From positions 2,672,001 to 2,736,000 of the forward strand of contig NZ_AP025944.1 in assembly GCF_024349685.1 (NCBI RefSeq): 64,000 nt of DNA, read 5' to 3'. Of the stretch, positions 9,778 through 19,805 are shown one piece after another. The translations under genes were made by a program, and so were the position numbers. This stretch comes from Pseudomonas sp. LRP2-20. Its GTDB lineage: Bacteria; Pseudomonadota; Gammaproteobacteria; Pseudomonadales; Pseudomonadaceae. The first letter of the stretch is position 1; each line of letters begins with the position of its first letter. Under the pieces are notes generated by a model. It saw only the letters and a program-made list of their open reading frames with translations, made no database searches and had not been told where the DNA came from.

Positions 9778-10704
9778 ATGCATTCGCTGTGCAGTCCCAA
9801 GGATCACCTGCTGGACCTCGACGGTATTGAAATAGCGGTACGCACCTGGGGGCCGGAAGATGGCATTCCGGTGCTGGCCGTACATGGCTGGCTGGATAAC
9901 GCCGCTTCGTTCGAGCGCCTGGGGCCATTGCTGGAGGGCTGCTTCGTGGTAGCCCCTGATCTGGTCGGCCACGGTCGTTCCGATCACCGCCGCCACGACA
10001 GCGGTTACTACCTCTGGGAGCATGCCGAGGACATGCTGGCGGTCACCGATAGCCTGGGCCTGTCCCAGTTTCATGTACTCGCCCATGGCATGGGGACCGG
10101 CATTGCCTCGCTGCTCGCCGCCATGACCAGCGGCATTGCCAGCATGATCTTCCTCGATGGCATGGGGGCGCCATTCACCGTGGCCGAGGATGACCGCGTG
10201 CAGCACCTGGCACGTGCCTACCGCCTCAAGCGGATGGTCCAGCGCAGCCAGTTGCAAGGTTTTGCCGAAACCCCCAACAGCCGATTCGACAACCTGGAAA
10301 CCGCGCTCGAGCAACGGCGCAAGCGCCTGGATGGCGAGTTGGCGGAAGACGCCGCACGACTGCTGGCCTTGCGCGACCTGTTGCAACTGGCCGAAGGCTA
10401 TTGCTGGCGCCACGACCCGCGCCTGGTGCTGCCCGAGCCGATGCCGCTGACCGAACGCGAGGCCTGCGACCTGCTGCGGGAAGTCCGTTGCCCGTTGTAC
10501 CTGATGTTCGGCAGGCAGGGCGCTTTTGCTGGCAATGGGTTCGAAAAGCGCCAGGCGGCGTTGCCCGGCCACGCGAAGGTATCCTGGCACCCCGGTGGGC
10601 ACCATTTCCACCTGGAGGCGCCGGACCGGGCGCTGGTCGACCAGATCCTGCGCATCCTCGCCCGGCATGAGGGCGGTCTGTTGCAGCGGCTGGTGAATGA
10701 GTAG
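9778..10704 (+). CDS. Alpha/beta hydrolase-fold protein lacking the nucleophile serine
   Basis: A 308-residue alpha/beta-hydrolase fold of the serine-hydrolase-like group. The strand-loop VHGWLDNAASFERL (oxyanion region) and DLVGHGRSDHR are typical. The nucleophile elbow reads AHGMG where relatives have GHSMG, so glycine replaces serine. The terminal histidine region GGHHFHLEAP is kept. As written it should not be a classical serine esterase, and may be a binding protein or use another mechanism. ATG 9778 follows AGGGAG by 7 bases; the frame is open upstream to 9592 but without a ribosome site. It precedes a VOC gene and a canonical alpha/beta hydrolase in the same direction. Confidence 0.85.
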   Translation: MHSLCSPKDHLLDLDGIEIAVRTWGPEDGIPVLAVHGWLDNAASFERLGPLLEGCFVVAPDLVGHGRSDHRRHDSGYYLWEHAEDMLAVTDSLGLSQFHVLAHGMGTGIASLLAAMTSGIASMIFLDGMGAPFTVAEDDRVQHLARAYRLKRMVQRSQLQGFAETPNSRFDNLETALEQRRKRLDGELAEDAARLLALRDLLQLAEGYCWRHDPRLVLPEPMPLTEREACDLLREVRCPLYLMFGRQGAFAGNGFEKRQAALPGHAKVSWHPGGHHFHLEAPDRALVDQILRILARHEGGLLQRLVNE

Positions 10705-10780
10705 CGGGTAATGGCCAGCGGACCAGGTCCTGGGCTATGGTGGCGAACGCTATCGGGCAATCGCCACAAGGAGACCTGGC

Positions 10781-11200
10781 ATGCGGCCGTTCGCCATCAA
10801 GCACATCGACCATTTGGTACTGCGGGTCACCGACTTGCAGCGCAGCGTGGCTTTTTACCGCGACCTGCTGGGTTGCACCGTCAGCCGTGAACGCCCGGAT
10901 CTGGGCATGGTTCACCTGGCAACCGGGTCGGCAATGATCGACCTGGTGACGCTCGACGGCCCGCTGGGCCTGCCCGGTGGTGCGGCGCCGGGCGCGGAAG
11001 GTCGCAACCTGCACCACTTCTGCCTGCGCATCGACCGGTTCGACGAGCAGGCGCTGACGGCTTACCTGCACGCGGCTGGGGTAGCGGTCGAGCCGGCAGA
11101 AAAACGTTATGGCGCTGAAGGCGAGGGGCTGTCGCTGTACTGCTTCGACCCTGATGGCAATCAAGTCGAACTCAAGGGCCCGGTCGAGGGGGCGGCATGA
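10781..11200 (+). CDS. VOC family (glyoxalase/bleomycin-resistance fold) protein
   Basis: A 139-residue single-unit VOC protein. It opens IDHLVLRVTDLQRSVAFYRD, with the first metal-ligand histidine (HIDH), has NLHHFCLRI at the second module, and ends YCFDPDGNQVELKG, where the glutamate is the usual last ligand. VOC members are metal-dependent lyases, dioxygenases or binding/resistance proteins; the substrate cannot be read from the sequence. ATG 10781 follows AAGGAG. The stop overlaps the start of the downstream hydrolase gene (ATGA), so the two are translationally coupled and probably act on one substrate. Confidence 0.88.
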   Translation: MRPFAIKHIDHLVLRVTDLQRSVAFYRDLLGCTVSRERPDLGMVHLATGSAMIDLVTLDGPLGLPGGAAPGAEGRNLHHFCLRIDRFDEQALTAYLHAAGVAVEPAEKRYGAEGEGLSLYCFDPDGNQVELKGPVEGAA

Positions 11201-11976
11201 CGCAGATCACCCTGGCCGAGCACTGGATCGATACGCCCGACGGCACGCTGTTCGCCCAGCACTGGCGACCACAAAACGCACCGGGCGTGCCGATCATACT
11301 GCTGCACGATTCGCTGGGTTGCGTTGCCTTGTGGCGTGACTTCCCCGAACGGCTGGCAGTGGCGACCGGGCACTGGGTGATTGCCTATGACCGGCTGGGC
11401 TTTGGCCGCTCCGATGCGCACCCGGGCCGCTTGCGCCGGGGCTTTGTCGAGGCCGAGGCGCAGCTGGGCTTCGCGGCGTTGCGGCGGCAGTTGGAGATCG
11501 GCGATTTCATCGTCTTTGGTCACAGCGTCGGCGGCGGCATGGCCGTCGGCTGCGCCGCGACCCATGGCAACCATTGTCGAGGCCTGATCACCGAATCGGC
11601 CCAGGCCTTTGTCGAAGACCTGACCTTGCAGGGTATTGCTGATGCCAATCGGCAGTTCGCCGAGCCAGGGCAGTTGCAGCGCCTGGCGCGCTACCACGGC
11701 GACAAGGCCGAATGGGTGCTGCGCGCCTGGGTGGACACCTGGCTTGACGAAGCCTTCGCCGACTGGAACCTGGATGGGCTGCTGGCGAAGGTGCATTGCC
11801 CGCTGCTCAGCCTGCATGGCGACCAGGATGAATTCGGTTCGCCAGCGCATCCCCGGCGTTTCACCACGTTGGCCGCCGGGCCGAGCGTGATGCGCCTGCT
11901 GCCGGGCTGCGGGCATGTCCCGCACCGGGAGCAAGCCGAAGTGGTGCTGGCCGAGGTGCAGCGGTTTCTGGGGTGA
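11197..11976 (+). CDS. Alpha/beta hydrolase with canonical triad
   Basis: A 259-residue cytoplasmic alpha/beta hydrolase. The oxyanion strand reads ILLHDSLGCVALWRDFPE, the nucleophile elbow FGHSVGGGMA has the expected serine, the acid loop is SLHGDQDEFGS, and the catalytic histidine lies in GCGHVPHREQ. It overlaps the VOC gene by 4 bases (ATGA). With the serine-less hydrolase upstream it forms a hydrolase-VOC-hydrolase run, 76 bases separating the first from the second. The natural ester or thioester substrate is unknown; haloperoxidase- and BioH-like relatives share the fold. Confidence 0.88.
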   Translation: MTQITLAEHWIDTPDGTLFAQHWRPQNAPGVPIILLHDSLGCVALWRDFPERLAVATGHWVIAYDRLGFGRSDAHPGRLRRGFVEAEAQLGFAALRRQLEIGDFIVFGHSVGGGMAVGCAATHGNHCRGLITESAQAFVEDLTLQGIADANRQFAEPGQLQRLARYHGDKAEWVLRAWVDTWLDEAFADWNLDGLLAKVHCPLLSLHGDQDEFGSPAHPRRFTTLAAGPSVMRLLPGCGHVPHREQAEVVLAEVQRFLG

Positions 11977-12165
11977 CGGAATATGGGGATGCTGGCAAGT
12001 GGATATTGCGGCAAAGCCGATTATGCTTCAGTTACCTTGCTGCGATTCGAGGCGGCCAGCCTCGTCGTGCTTCGCGCAACCAATGCTAGCCCTAGGGCCT
12101 GGGTGCGACGGTGAAATGGGTGTGAGGTACTCCGGCCTTCGACAACGACAAGACGGAGGCACCCC

Positions 12166-13839
<1,674 letters not shown>

Positions 13840-13854
13840 GCAGGTCCGGCCCCA

Positions 13855-13916
13855 TCGCGGCTAAAGCCGCTCCCACAGGTGCCGCGCAGGCCTTGTGGGA
13901 GCGGCTTCAGCCGCGA
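13855..13916. repeat. Inverted REP pair
   Basis: Arms 13855-13877 and 13894-13916 are near-perfect reverse complements with core CGGCTxAAGCCGCTCCCACA, a variant of the P. putida REP consensus. It lies between the convergent MHS transporter gene and the 189-residue unknown gene, where it may protect both transcript ends. Confidence 0.8.
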
Positions 13917-13937
13917 AGAGGCCGGCACAGGTACACA

Positions 13938-14507
13938 TCAATCGAAGTAGCCCCGCAGGCTAAAGGCATACCCGGTATCCACGCCCTTGGCTTCACCCCG
14001 GCTCCAGCGCTTTTTCAGTACGAACTCGAACGCCGGCTCGTACAACCCATCCCTGATCAGCGCTCCCGCCAGCACCTCGACGTCATACCAGCCATTGTCC
14101 AGCTCGATGATCGGCCGCCCCGGCACCTGATAGCGCGCGATCAGGTCACCCAGCGTCTTGGGGGTGAAGTGCTGCAGGATGCGCCAGGTGTAGAGCATCA
14201 CCGCGCGGTTCTCGACTTGCAGCACATAACCGTTGCGCCGGTGCTTGAGGCGGCTGCCGGGTTCGAGCAGGGCGGGCGTGGAGCCATCGAGGGTGAACAG
14301 GATGTGGTAGGGCAGGTTGTCGACCCCCGCCAGCGGTATCACCACACCTTCGGCCACGGCCCTGTCGCCGCTGTCGTTGCGGGTGAACTCGCGGGCCAGG
14401 TCGTCGGACAGGTTGTTGTCATGTTTGAAGCGGTCGAGCAGCTGGATATCGCCCAGCAGGAAGTAGTCGACCAAGTCATTGAGCACTTCGCTGAATTCGT
14501 GGCGCAT
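13938..14507 (-). CDS. Conserved-looking hypothetical protein, 189 aa
   Basis: I do not recognise a domain. The protein is soluble and acidic at the N-terminus (MRHEFSEVLNDLVDYFLLGD), has no signal peptide or membrane segment, and is rich in charged and aromatic residues, with RRNGYVLQVENRAVMLYTW in the middle and a Trp/Tyr-rich C-terminus ending in RGYFD. AAGGAA lies about 7 bases before the ATG at 14507, and codon use matches the neighbours, so it is a real gene. It is 75 bases downstream of a VOC gene on the same strand and could share its transcript. Confidence 0.7.
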   Translation of the reverse strand: MRHEFSEVLNDLVDYFLLGDIQLLDRFKHDNNLSDDLAREFTRNDSGDRAVAEGVVIPLAGVDNLPYHILFTLDGSTPALLEPGSRLKHRRNGYVLQVENRAVMLYTWRILQHFTPKTLGDLIARYQVPGRPIIELDNGWYDVEVLAGALIRDGLYEPAFEFVLKKRWSRGEAKGVDTGYAFSLRGYFD

Positions 14508-14582
14508 CTGTTTTCCTTATTGTGGCGCACGGGATACAGCTGCAATGTAGCCAATGGCAGCATCGGCTGCCATGGCCGCGGC

Positions 14583-14969
14583 TCAGTGTTTCTGGGCGAT
14601 CTGGATCAGGTTGCCGCAGGTGTCGTCGAACACCGCGACCGTGACTGGGCCCAGGTCGGTGGGCGCCTTGGTGAACTTCACGCCGGCCTTGCACAGCCGC
14701 GTGTACTCGGCCTGGATATCCCGCACGCCGAAGGAAGTGGCGGGAATGCCGTCCTGCTTCAGCGCTTGCTTGTAGACCTTGGCCGCCGGGTGCGCATCGG
14801 GCTCCAGCAGCAGCTCGACACCATTGGGGTCGTTGGGTGAGGTCAGCGTCAGCCAGCGATGCTGGCCCATGGGGACGTCGTGCTTGGGCTCGAAGCCCAG
14901 TACGTAATGGTAGAAAGCCAAGGCCTTGGCCTGGTCGTCGACGAGGATGCTGGTGACAACGATCTTCAT
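14583..14969 (-). CDS. VOC family protein
   Basis: A 128-residue glyoxalase/dioxygenase-fold protein. It starts MKIVVTSILVDDQAKALAFY, the paired first strand and helix of the fold, has GVELLLEPDAHPAAK in the middle and ends FDDTCGNLIQIAQKH. The first ligand position is not histidine, as in the PhnB/YycE-like binding subgroup rather than true glyoxalase I. No function can be assigned. The ribosome site is weak (AGGAA, 12-13 bases upstream). It lies upstream of the 189-residue unknown gene on the same strand. Confidence 0.82.
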   Translation of the reverse strand: MKIVVTSILVDDQAKALAFYHYVLGFEPKHDVPMGQHRWLTLTSPNDPNGVELLLEPDAHPAAKVYKQALKQDGIPATSFGVRDIQAEYTRLCKAGVKFTKAPTDLGPVTVAVFDDTCGNLIQIAQKH

Positions 14970-15181
14970 AGGCGCACACCGTTCCTGCGGGTCGTTACCT
15001 GACAGTAAAGACGCTCTGGCCCATTTCTCCAGCGAAGGGCAAGAAGCACTTCGCTAGGCCTCACACTTGTAAGAGCAGTCGCTTAAGGATGTACGGTTGT
15101 TCGCTATCTGCGCCAGGCCGCTTTGTTTCGTTGCTTATCCCGCTATCTTGCGGCTTCTTTTCAACCGCACGAGGTCCAGCC

Positions 15182-15646
15182 ATGAAACTCCGATCCATGC
15201 TCGCTGCCGTCGCCACAGGTATTTGCGCGATCACCCACGCTGCCACAGCTACCCCGATCACGGTCGCCGTCGGGGCGCCGACCATTGTGCATCATTTGAA
15301 GTACCAGGTGATGTACAGCGAAAAGCCATTCGAGCTTGCGACCATCTACTACTACGACAATGGCATCTACAAGATCGTGTCGCCGGGCGAAGATCACTAT
15401 GGCGTGTATGTGATCGAGGGGCAGTCGACCGACGAGGTGTACAAGATCAGCTACATCTCACTACCCTCCGAAGACTGGGGCGGAAATGTCGCCAGGCACG
15501 ATCTGACCTTCGACAACCAGACGCAGGTGTTCACGCAGCAAGCCCTGGCCCATTCGGACCAGGGCATTCCACCACAGCATGGCAGCTTCGTGCAGGCTGC
15601 GAACACCGCTACCGATCATGCCGGCGTGCGCTGGCAGCAACCCTGA
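15182..15646 (+). CDS. Small exported protein of unknown function
   Basis: A 154-residue protein with a clear Sec signal peptide (MKLRSMLAAVATGICAITHA then ATA), so probably periplasmic or secreted. The mature part is beta-rich with many aromatics (YQVMYSEKPFELATIYYYDN) and no cysteine; I recognise no domain. The frame stays open 31 codons upstream, but the ATG at 15182 begins the signal peptide and follows GAGG, so it is the likely start. It is convergent with the transketolase operon and ends only 18 bases from it. Confidence 0.65.
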   Translation: MKLRSMLAAVATGICAITHAATATPITVAVGAPTIVHHLKYQVMYSEKPFELATIYYYDNGIYKIVSPGEDHYGVYVIEGQSTDEVYKISYISLPSEDWGGNVARHDLTFDNQTQVFTQQALAHSDQGIPPQHGSFVQAANTATDHAGVRWQQP

Positions 15647-15664
15647 CGGCAGCGTCTGCGCAGG

Positions 15665-16663
15665 CTACAGCCAGCCCTTGATCTGCCGCGCCACCGCCGC
15701 GGTGGAGATGCCATAGCGATCATGCAAGGTCGGTAACGCCCCGGCATCGAGGAATGCATCGGGCAAGGCGATCTGGCGGAAGGTCGGGGTCACGCCATTG
15801 CGCAGCAGCACGCCGGCCACGGCCTCACCCAACCCGCCGACGATGGAGTGGTTCTCCGCCGTCACCACCAGCCGCCCCGGCTTGCGCGCCTCGGCCAGGA
15901 TGGTTGCCTCGTCCAGCGGCTTGATGGTCGGCACATGCAGCACCGACACGTCCACGCCATCCTTGTGCAGCTGTTCGGCTGCCTCCAGCGCACGCATGGT
16001 CATCAGCCCGCTGGCAATCACCAGCACGTCGCGGCCGCCGCGCACCACCTGGGCCTTGCCCAGCTGGAAGCGGTAGTCGTAGCGGTCCAGCACCAGCGGC
16101 ACGTTGCCGCGCAGCAGGCGCATGTACACCGGGCCCTGGTGAGCGGCGATGGCCGGTACGGCCTGTTCGATCTCCAGGGCATCACAAGGGTCGACCACCA
16201 TCAGGTTGGGCATGGCGCGCATGATCGCCAGGTCGTCGGTGGCCTGATGGCTGGGGCCATAGCCGGTGGTCAGGCCGGGCAGGCCACAGACGATCTTGAC
16301 GTTGAGGTTCTCCTCGGCGATGGCCATGCAGATGAAGTCGTAGGCGCGCCGCGATGCGAACACCGCATAGGTGGTGGCGAACGGGGTGAAGCCTTCGCGC
16401 GCCATGCCCGCTGCGGCGCTCATCAGCAGCTGTTCGGCCATGCCCATCTGGTAGAAACGCTGTGGGTGGGCTTTGGCGAAGATGTGCAGGTCCGTGTACC
16501 TGGACAGGTCGGCGCTCAGGCCGACGATGTCCTGGCGCTGTTCGGCCAGCGCCGTCAGGGCATGGCCGAAGGGGGCCGGGCGGGTGGGTTGGCCTTCGGC
16601 GGCGATCGAGGCGATCATCGCCGAAGTGGTCAGGCGTTTGGCAGGTGCGGTCTGGCTGTTCAT
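15665..16663 (-). CDS. Transketolase, C-terminal subunit (split enzyme)
   Basis: A 332-residue subunit with the Pyr-binding and C-terminal domains of transketolase. GLSADLSRYTDL opens the domain, QMGMAEQLLMSAAAGMA carries the catalytic glutamate that activates thiamine diphosphate, and TGYGPSHQATDDLAIMRAMP is a family hallmark; the third domain contains VVTAENHSIVGGLGEAVA. It pairs with the preceding gene to make one enzyme that moves two-carbon ketol units. Its ATG (16663) overlaps the N-subunit stop (ATGA), so the two are translationally coupled. The frame is open 14 codons upstream, but the overlap start fits better. Last gene of the SDR-transporter-transketolase operon. Confidence 0.9.
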   Translation of the reverse strand: MNSQTAPAKRLTTSAMIASIAAEGQPTRPAPFGHALTALAEQRQDIVGLSADLSRYTDLHIFAKAHPQRFYQMGMAEQLLMSAAAGMAREGFTPFATTYAVFASRRAYDFICMAIAEENLNVKIVCGLPGLTTGYGPSHQATDDLAIMRAMPNLMVVDPCDALEIEQAVPAIAAHQGPVYMRLLRGNVPLVLDRYDYRFQLGKAQVVRGGRDVLVIASGLMTMRALEAAEQLHKDGVDVSVLHVPTIKPLDEATILAEARKPGRLVVTAENHSIVGGLGEAVAGVLLRNGVTPTFRQIALPDAFLDAGALPTLHDRYGISTAAVARQIKGWL

Positions 16664-17508
16664 GCGCGGCTCCCGGCGTCCAGTGCTTGCAGGGCGAGGT
16701 CCCATTCGTGTTCGTCGACACGGATGAAGTGGGTCTTGTCGCGGTTCTCGAGGAAGGGCACGCCCTTGCCCATGCGCGTGTCGCAGATGATCACCCGCGG
16801 TTGCGCGCCGCGGTGCGCGCGGGCCTGGTCGAAGGCCTGGACCAAGGCGTCGAGGTCGTTGCCATCGACCCGCTGCACATGCCAGCCAAAAGCCTGCCAG
16901 CGGTCGACGATCGGCTCGAAGGCCAGTATCTCGCTGGAGTGGCCGTCGGCCTGCTGGTTGTTGACGTCGATGATGGCGATCAGGTTGTCCAGCTGCCAGT
17001 GGCTGGCGGACATCGCCGCTTCCCAGGTCGAGCCTTCATTCAGTTCGCCGTCGGACAGCAGATTGTACACCCAGCTGGCCGAGCCCTTGCGCTTGAGGCC
17101 CAGGCAGGCGCCGACGGCGATGCCCAGGCCGTGGCCGAGCGAGCCACCGGTGATTTCCATGCCGGGGGTGTAGGCGGCCATGCCGGACATCGGCAGGCGG
17201 CTGTCGTCGCAACCGTAACTTTCCAGTTCGTCTTCGGCGATCACCCCGGCTTCGATCAGCGCCGCGTACAGGGCGATGGCGTAATGGCCGATGGACAGGT
17301 AGAAGCGGTCGCGCTGTTCCCATTCGGGGTTGGCCGGGTCCAGGCGCAGGGCGTGGAAGTAGGCCACGGCCAGCAGGTCGGCAGCACCCAGGGCCTGGCC
17401 GATGTAGCCCTGGCCCTGGACCTGGCCCATGCGCAGGGCATTGCGGCGGATGTTGTGGGCGCGCGCAGCCAGAGGCCGCGCACCCGGGGTAGCGGGTACG
17501 GCATTCAT
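16660..17508 (-). CDS. Transketolase, N-terminal subunit (split enzyme)
   Basis: A 282-residue subunit with the PP-binding domain of transketolase. It shows LSIGHYAIALYAALIEAG, SLGHGLGIAVGACLG and the ThDP/metal loop SDGELNEGSTWEA with NN at 183-184. The usual first glycine of GDG is serine here, while the Asp, Gly and Asn ligand positions remain. Split transketolases of this kind often serve dedicated sugar catabolism rather than the pentose phosphate pathway. It follows the transporter gene by about 20 bases with a Shine-Dalgarno-like AAAGGAGT before the start, and overlaps the C-subunit start. Confidence 0.9.
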   Translation of the reverse strand: MNAVPATPGARPLAARAHNIRRNALRMGQVQGQGYIGQALGAADLLAVAYFHALRLDPANPEWEQRDRFYLSIGHYAIALYAALIEAGVIAEDELESYGCDDSRLPMSGMAAYTPGMEITGGSLGHGLGIAVGACLGLKRKGSASWVYNLLSDGELNEGSTWEAAMSASHWQLDNLIAIIDVNNQQADGHSSEILAFEPIVDRWQAFGWHVQRVDGNDLDALVQAFDQARAHRGAQPRVIICDTRMGKGVPFLENRDKTHFIRVDEHEWDLALQALDAGSRA

Positions 17509-17531
17509 GGGGTGACTCCTTTACAGGGAAA

Positions 17532-18830
17532 TTAACGGTTGACCAGGCTCGCCGGCACGCGGAACACCAGGGCGGCACCAAAGATCAGCACGGCGGTGAT
17601 CAGGTACATGCCGATGGCGTTGTTGCCCAGGGTGCTGGTGACCCAGCCGATCAGGAACGGTGAGCAGAACCCGGCCAGGTTGGCGAAACTGTTGACGGCG
17701 GCGATGCCGGCGGCGGCTGAAACACCCCCGAGCAGTGTGGTCGGCAGCATCCAGAACAGTGACGAGGCCGAGAGGATGCCCGATGCCGCCAGGCACAGGC
17801 TGAGGATCGACAGGCTCAGGTGGCTGGCGAACACGGCGGCCAAGGTCAGGCCCAGGGCGCCGGCCAGCATCGGGATTGCCAGGTGCCAGCGCCGCTCGCG
17901 GTGGCGGTCGCCGCTGCGTCCGGCCAGCAGCATGGCACCGATGGCGCACAGGTAGGGCAGGCTGGTGAGCAAACCGATGTGCAGCGGGTCGGCGACGCCG
18001 GCATTGCGCACCAGGGTCGGCAGCCAGAAGGTGATCGCGTACTGGCCCATGACTACGCAGAAGTAGATACCGGCCAGCAGCCACAGGCGACGGTCACGGA
18101 TGAAGTCGGCCACCGAGCCGTGCTGCACCTTGTGCTGCTCATCCTCGGCCAGCTCCTTGCGCAGCAACGCCTTTTCTTCATCGTTGAGCCAGTGCGCCTG
18201 ATGGACACCGTCCTTGAGGTAGCTGAGTACCAGAATGCCCACCAGCACGGTCGGAACGGCCTCGAGGACGAACATCCACTGCCAGCCGGCCCAGCCATGC
18301 ACGCCGGCGAAACGCTCCATGATCCAGCCCGACAGCGGCCCGCCGACCATGCCCGAGAGCGGGATGGCGATGAACCACAGCGCGGTCATCTTCGCCCGCC
18401 GGTAGGACGGGAACCAGTAGGTCAGGTACAGCAGCAGGCCGGGTGCCAGGCCGGCTTCGGCGACGCCGAGTAAGAAACGCAGCACATAGAACTGCCAGGC
18501 CGTCTCGACGAAGGCGAACAGGGCCGAGATCAGGCCCCAGGTGATCATGATGCGGGCGATCCAGCGCCGTGCGCCGACCTTGTGCAGGATGATGTTGCTC
18601 GGCACCTCGCAGAGGAAGTAGCCGATGAAGAACATCCCGGCGCCCAGGCCGTAGACCGCTTCGGACAGGGCCAGGTCATCCATCATCTGCAGCTTGGCGA
18701 AGCCGACGTTGACCCGGTCGAGGTAGGCGCACAGGTAGCACAGCATGAGAAAGGGCATCAGCCGCCAGGCGGTCTTGCGATAGGCATTGCTACGCGCGAC
18801 CGTGGCCGCGTCGAGGGTTAGGAGGGTCAT
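17532..18830 (-). CDS. MFS transporter, anion:cation symporter (ACS) family
   Basis: A 432-residue, 12-TM inner-membrane transporter. MLCYLCAYLDRVNVGFAK in TM1, GYFLCEVPSNIILHKVGAR before the loop, and RFLLGVAEAGLAPGLLLYL are diagnostic for the ACS family, which imports sugar acids, aromatic acids, phthalate or tartrate. It sits between SDR and split-transketolase genes on one strand, so its substrate is probably the compound those enzymes process, likely a polyhydroxy acid or sugar derivative. The substrate cannot be read from the sequence. Confidence 0.9.
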   Translation of the reverse strand: MTLLTLDAATVARSNAYRKTAWRLMPFLMLCYLCAYLDRVNVGFAKLQMMDDLALSEAVYGLGAGMFFIGYFLCEVPSNIILHKVGARRWIARIMITWGLISALFAFVETAWQFYVLRFLLGVAEAGLAPGLLLYLTYWFPSYRRAKMTALWFIAIPLSGMVGGPLSGWIMERFAGVHGWAGWQWMFVLEAVPTVLVGILVLSYLKDGVHQAHWLNDEEKALLRKELAEDEQHKVQHGSVADFIRDRRLWLLAGIYFCVVMGQYAITFWLPTLVRNAGVADPLHIGLLTSLPYLCAIGAMLLAGRSGDRHRERRWHLAIPMLAGALGLTLAAVFASHLSLSILSLCLAASGILSASSLFWMLPTTLLGGVSAAAGIAAVNSFANLAGFCSPFLIGWVTSTLGNNAIGMYLITAVLIFGAALVFRVPASLVNR

Positions 18831-18905
18831 GTCGATCTGATCTCTTGTTGTTATCGATCGCCCCGCGTGGCGGGGCTCAGATGCAAAACACAGTGCCAGG
18901 GTCGA

Positions 18906-19655
18906 TCAGTGAATCAGCATGCCTCCGTTGACGTCCAGGGTGATGCCGGTGAGATAGCTGGAGAGGTCGCTGGCCAGAAACAGCGCGGCGTTGGCCACGT
19001 CGCGGGCTTCGCCCAGTCGGCCCAGGGGGATGCCATCGATGATGGCGTGACGGCGCTCATCTTGCATCAGCCCGCCCGTGATGTCGGTATGGATCAGGCC
19101 GGGCGTGATGGCGTTGACCCGCACATTGTCCGGGCCGAATTCGCGGGCCATGGCCTTGCCCAGGCCCAGTACGCCGGCCTTGGCGGCGCTGTAGTGCGGG
19201 CCGCCGAAGATGCCGCCGCCACGCTGTGCCGACACCGACGACATGCAGATGATGCTGCCCGAGCGTTGGGCGCGCATGGCAGGGAGCACGGCCTGGGACA
19301 TCAACAGTGTGCCGCGCAGGTTGACGTCGAGGATGCGCTCGTAGTCCTTGCCGGTGATTTCCAGGGTTTTCACCGGTTGGGTGATACCGGCGTTGTTGAC
19401 CAGCACGTCGATGCGGCCAAAGTACGCCAGCACCTCGGCCACCGCGTCGCGCACCTGGGCTTCGTCGGCGACATTGGCGGCAAGGCCAAGGTGGCCTGCG
19501 CCCAATTGCGCGGCAGCGTCACGGGCGGCTTGCAGGTCGAGGTCGAGGATGGCCACCTTGGCGCCCTGGTCGGCAAAGGCCTGGGCGGTGGCGCGACCGA
19601 TACCGCGGGCAGAGGCGGCACCGGTGACGATTGCGATTTTACCTTCGAGCAGCAT
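18906..19655 (-). CDS. Short-chain dehydrogenase/reductase (classical SDR)
   Basis: A 249-residue NAD(P)-dependent oxidoreductase. Cofactor loop TGAASARGIG, NNAG at the fourth strand, the catalytic serine in CMSSVSAQ, and YSAAK with correct spacing make it a complete classical SDR. LDLDLQ after the second strand has an acidic end, suggesting NAD over NADP. ATG 19655 follows CGGAG by 7 bases; the upstream in-frame extension of 24 codons does not look like protein. It is the first gene of the operon with the ACS transporter and split transketolase, divergent from a LysR gene, and probably oxidises or reduces the imported polyol or sugar acid. Confidence 0.9.
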   Translation of the reverse strand: MLLEGKIAIVTGAASARGIGRATAQAFADQGAKVAILDLDLQAARDAAAQLGAGHLGLAANVADEAQVRDAVAEVLAYFGRIDVLVNNAGITQPVKTLEITGKDYERILDVNLRGTLLMSQAVLPAMRAQRSGSIICMSSVSAQRGGGIFGGPHYSAAKAGVLGLGKAMAREFGPDNVRVNAITPGLIHTDITGGLMQDERRHAIIDGIPLGRLGEARDVANAALFLASDLSSYLTGITLDVNGGMLIH

Positions 19656-19805
19656 GGGTGTACTCCGGATGTTTGTTGTTGTGGGTACAGCTTGGGACCC
19701 ACGCGAGGGCTGGGCAACGCAGTGCACTTCAGCCTATGCTGAAAAAAATTCAGCACAGGGCAGGGGCGTGACCACGTTCGAGGCCCGTTACACCCAAGGA
19801 ATGCG

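Noticed and set aside
9524..9928. N-terminal extension of the giant LRR protein to an ATG at 9928
   Set aside because: The 135 added residues are Pro/Arg/His-rich, overlap the divergent hydrolase gene, and the ATG at 9523 has a good ribosome site and starts the family-like sequence.
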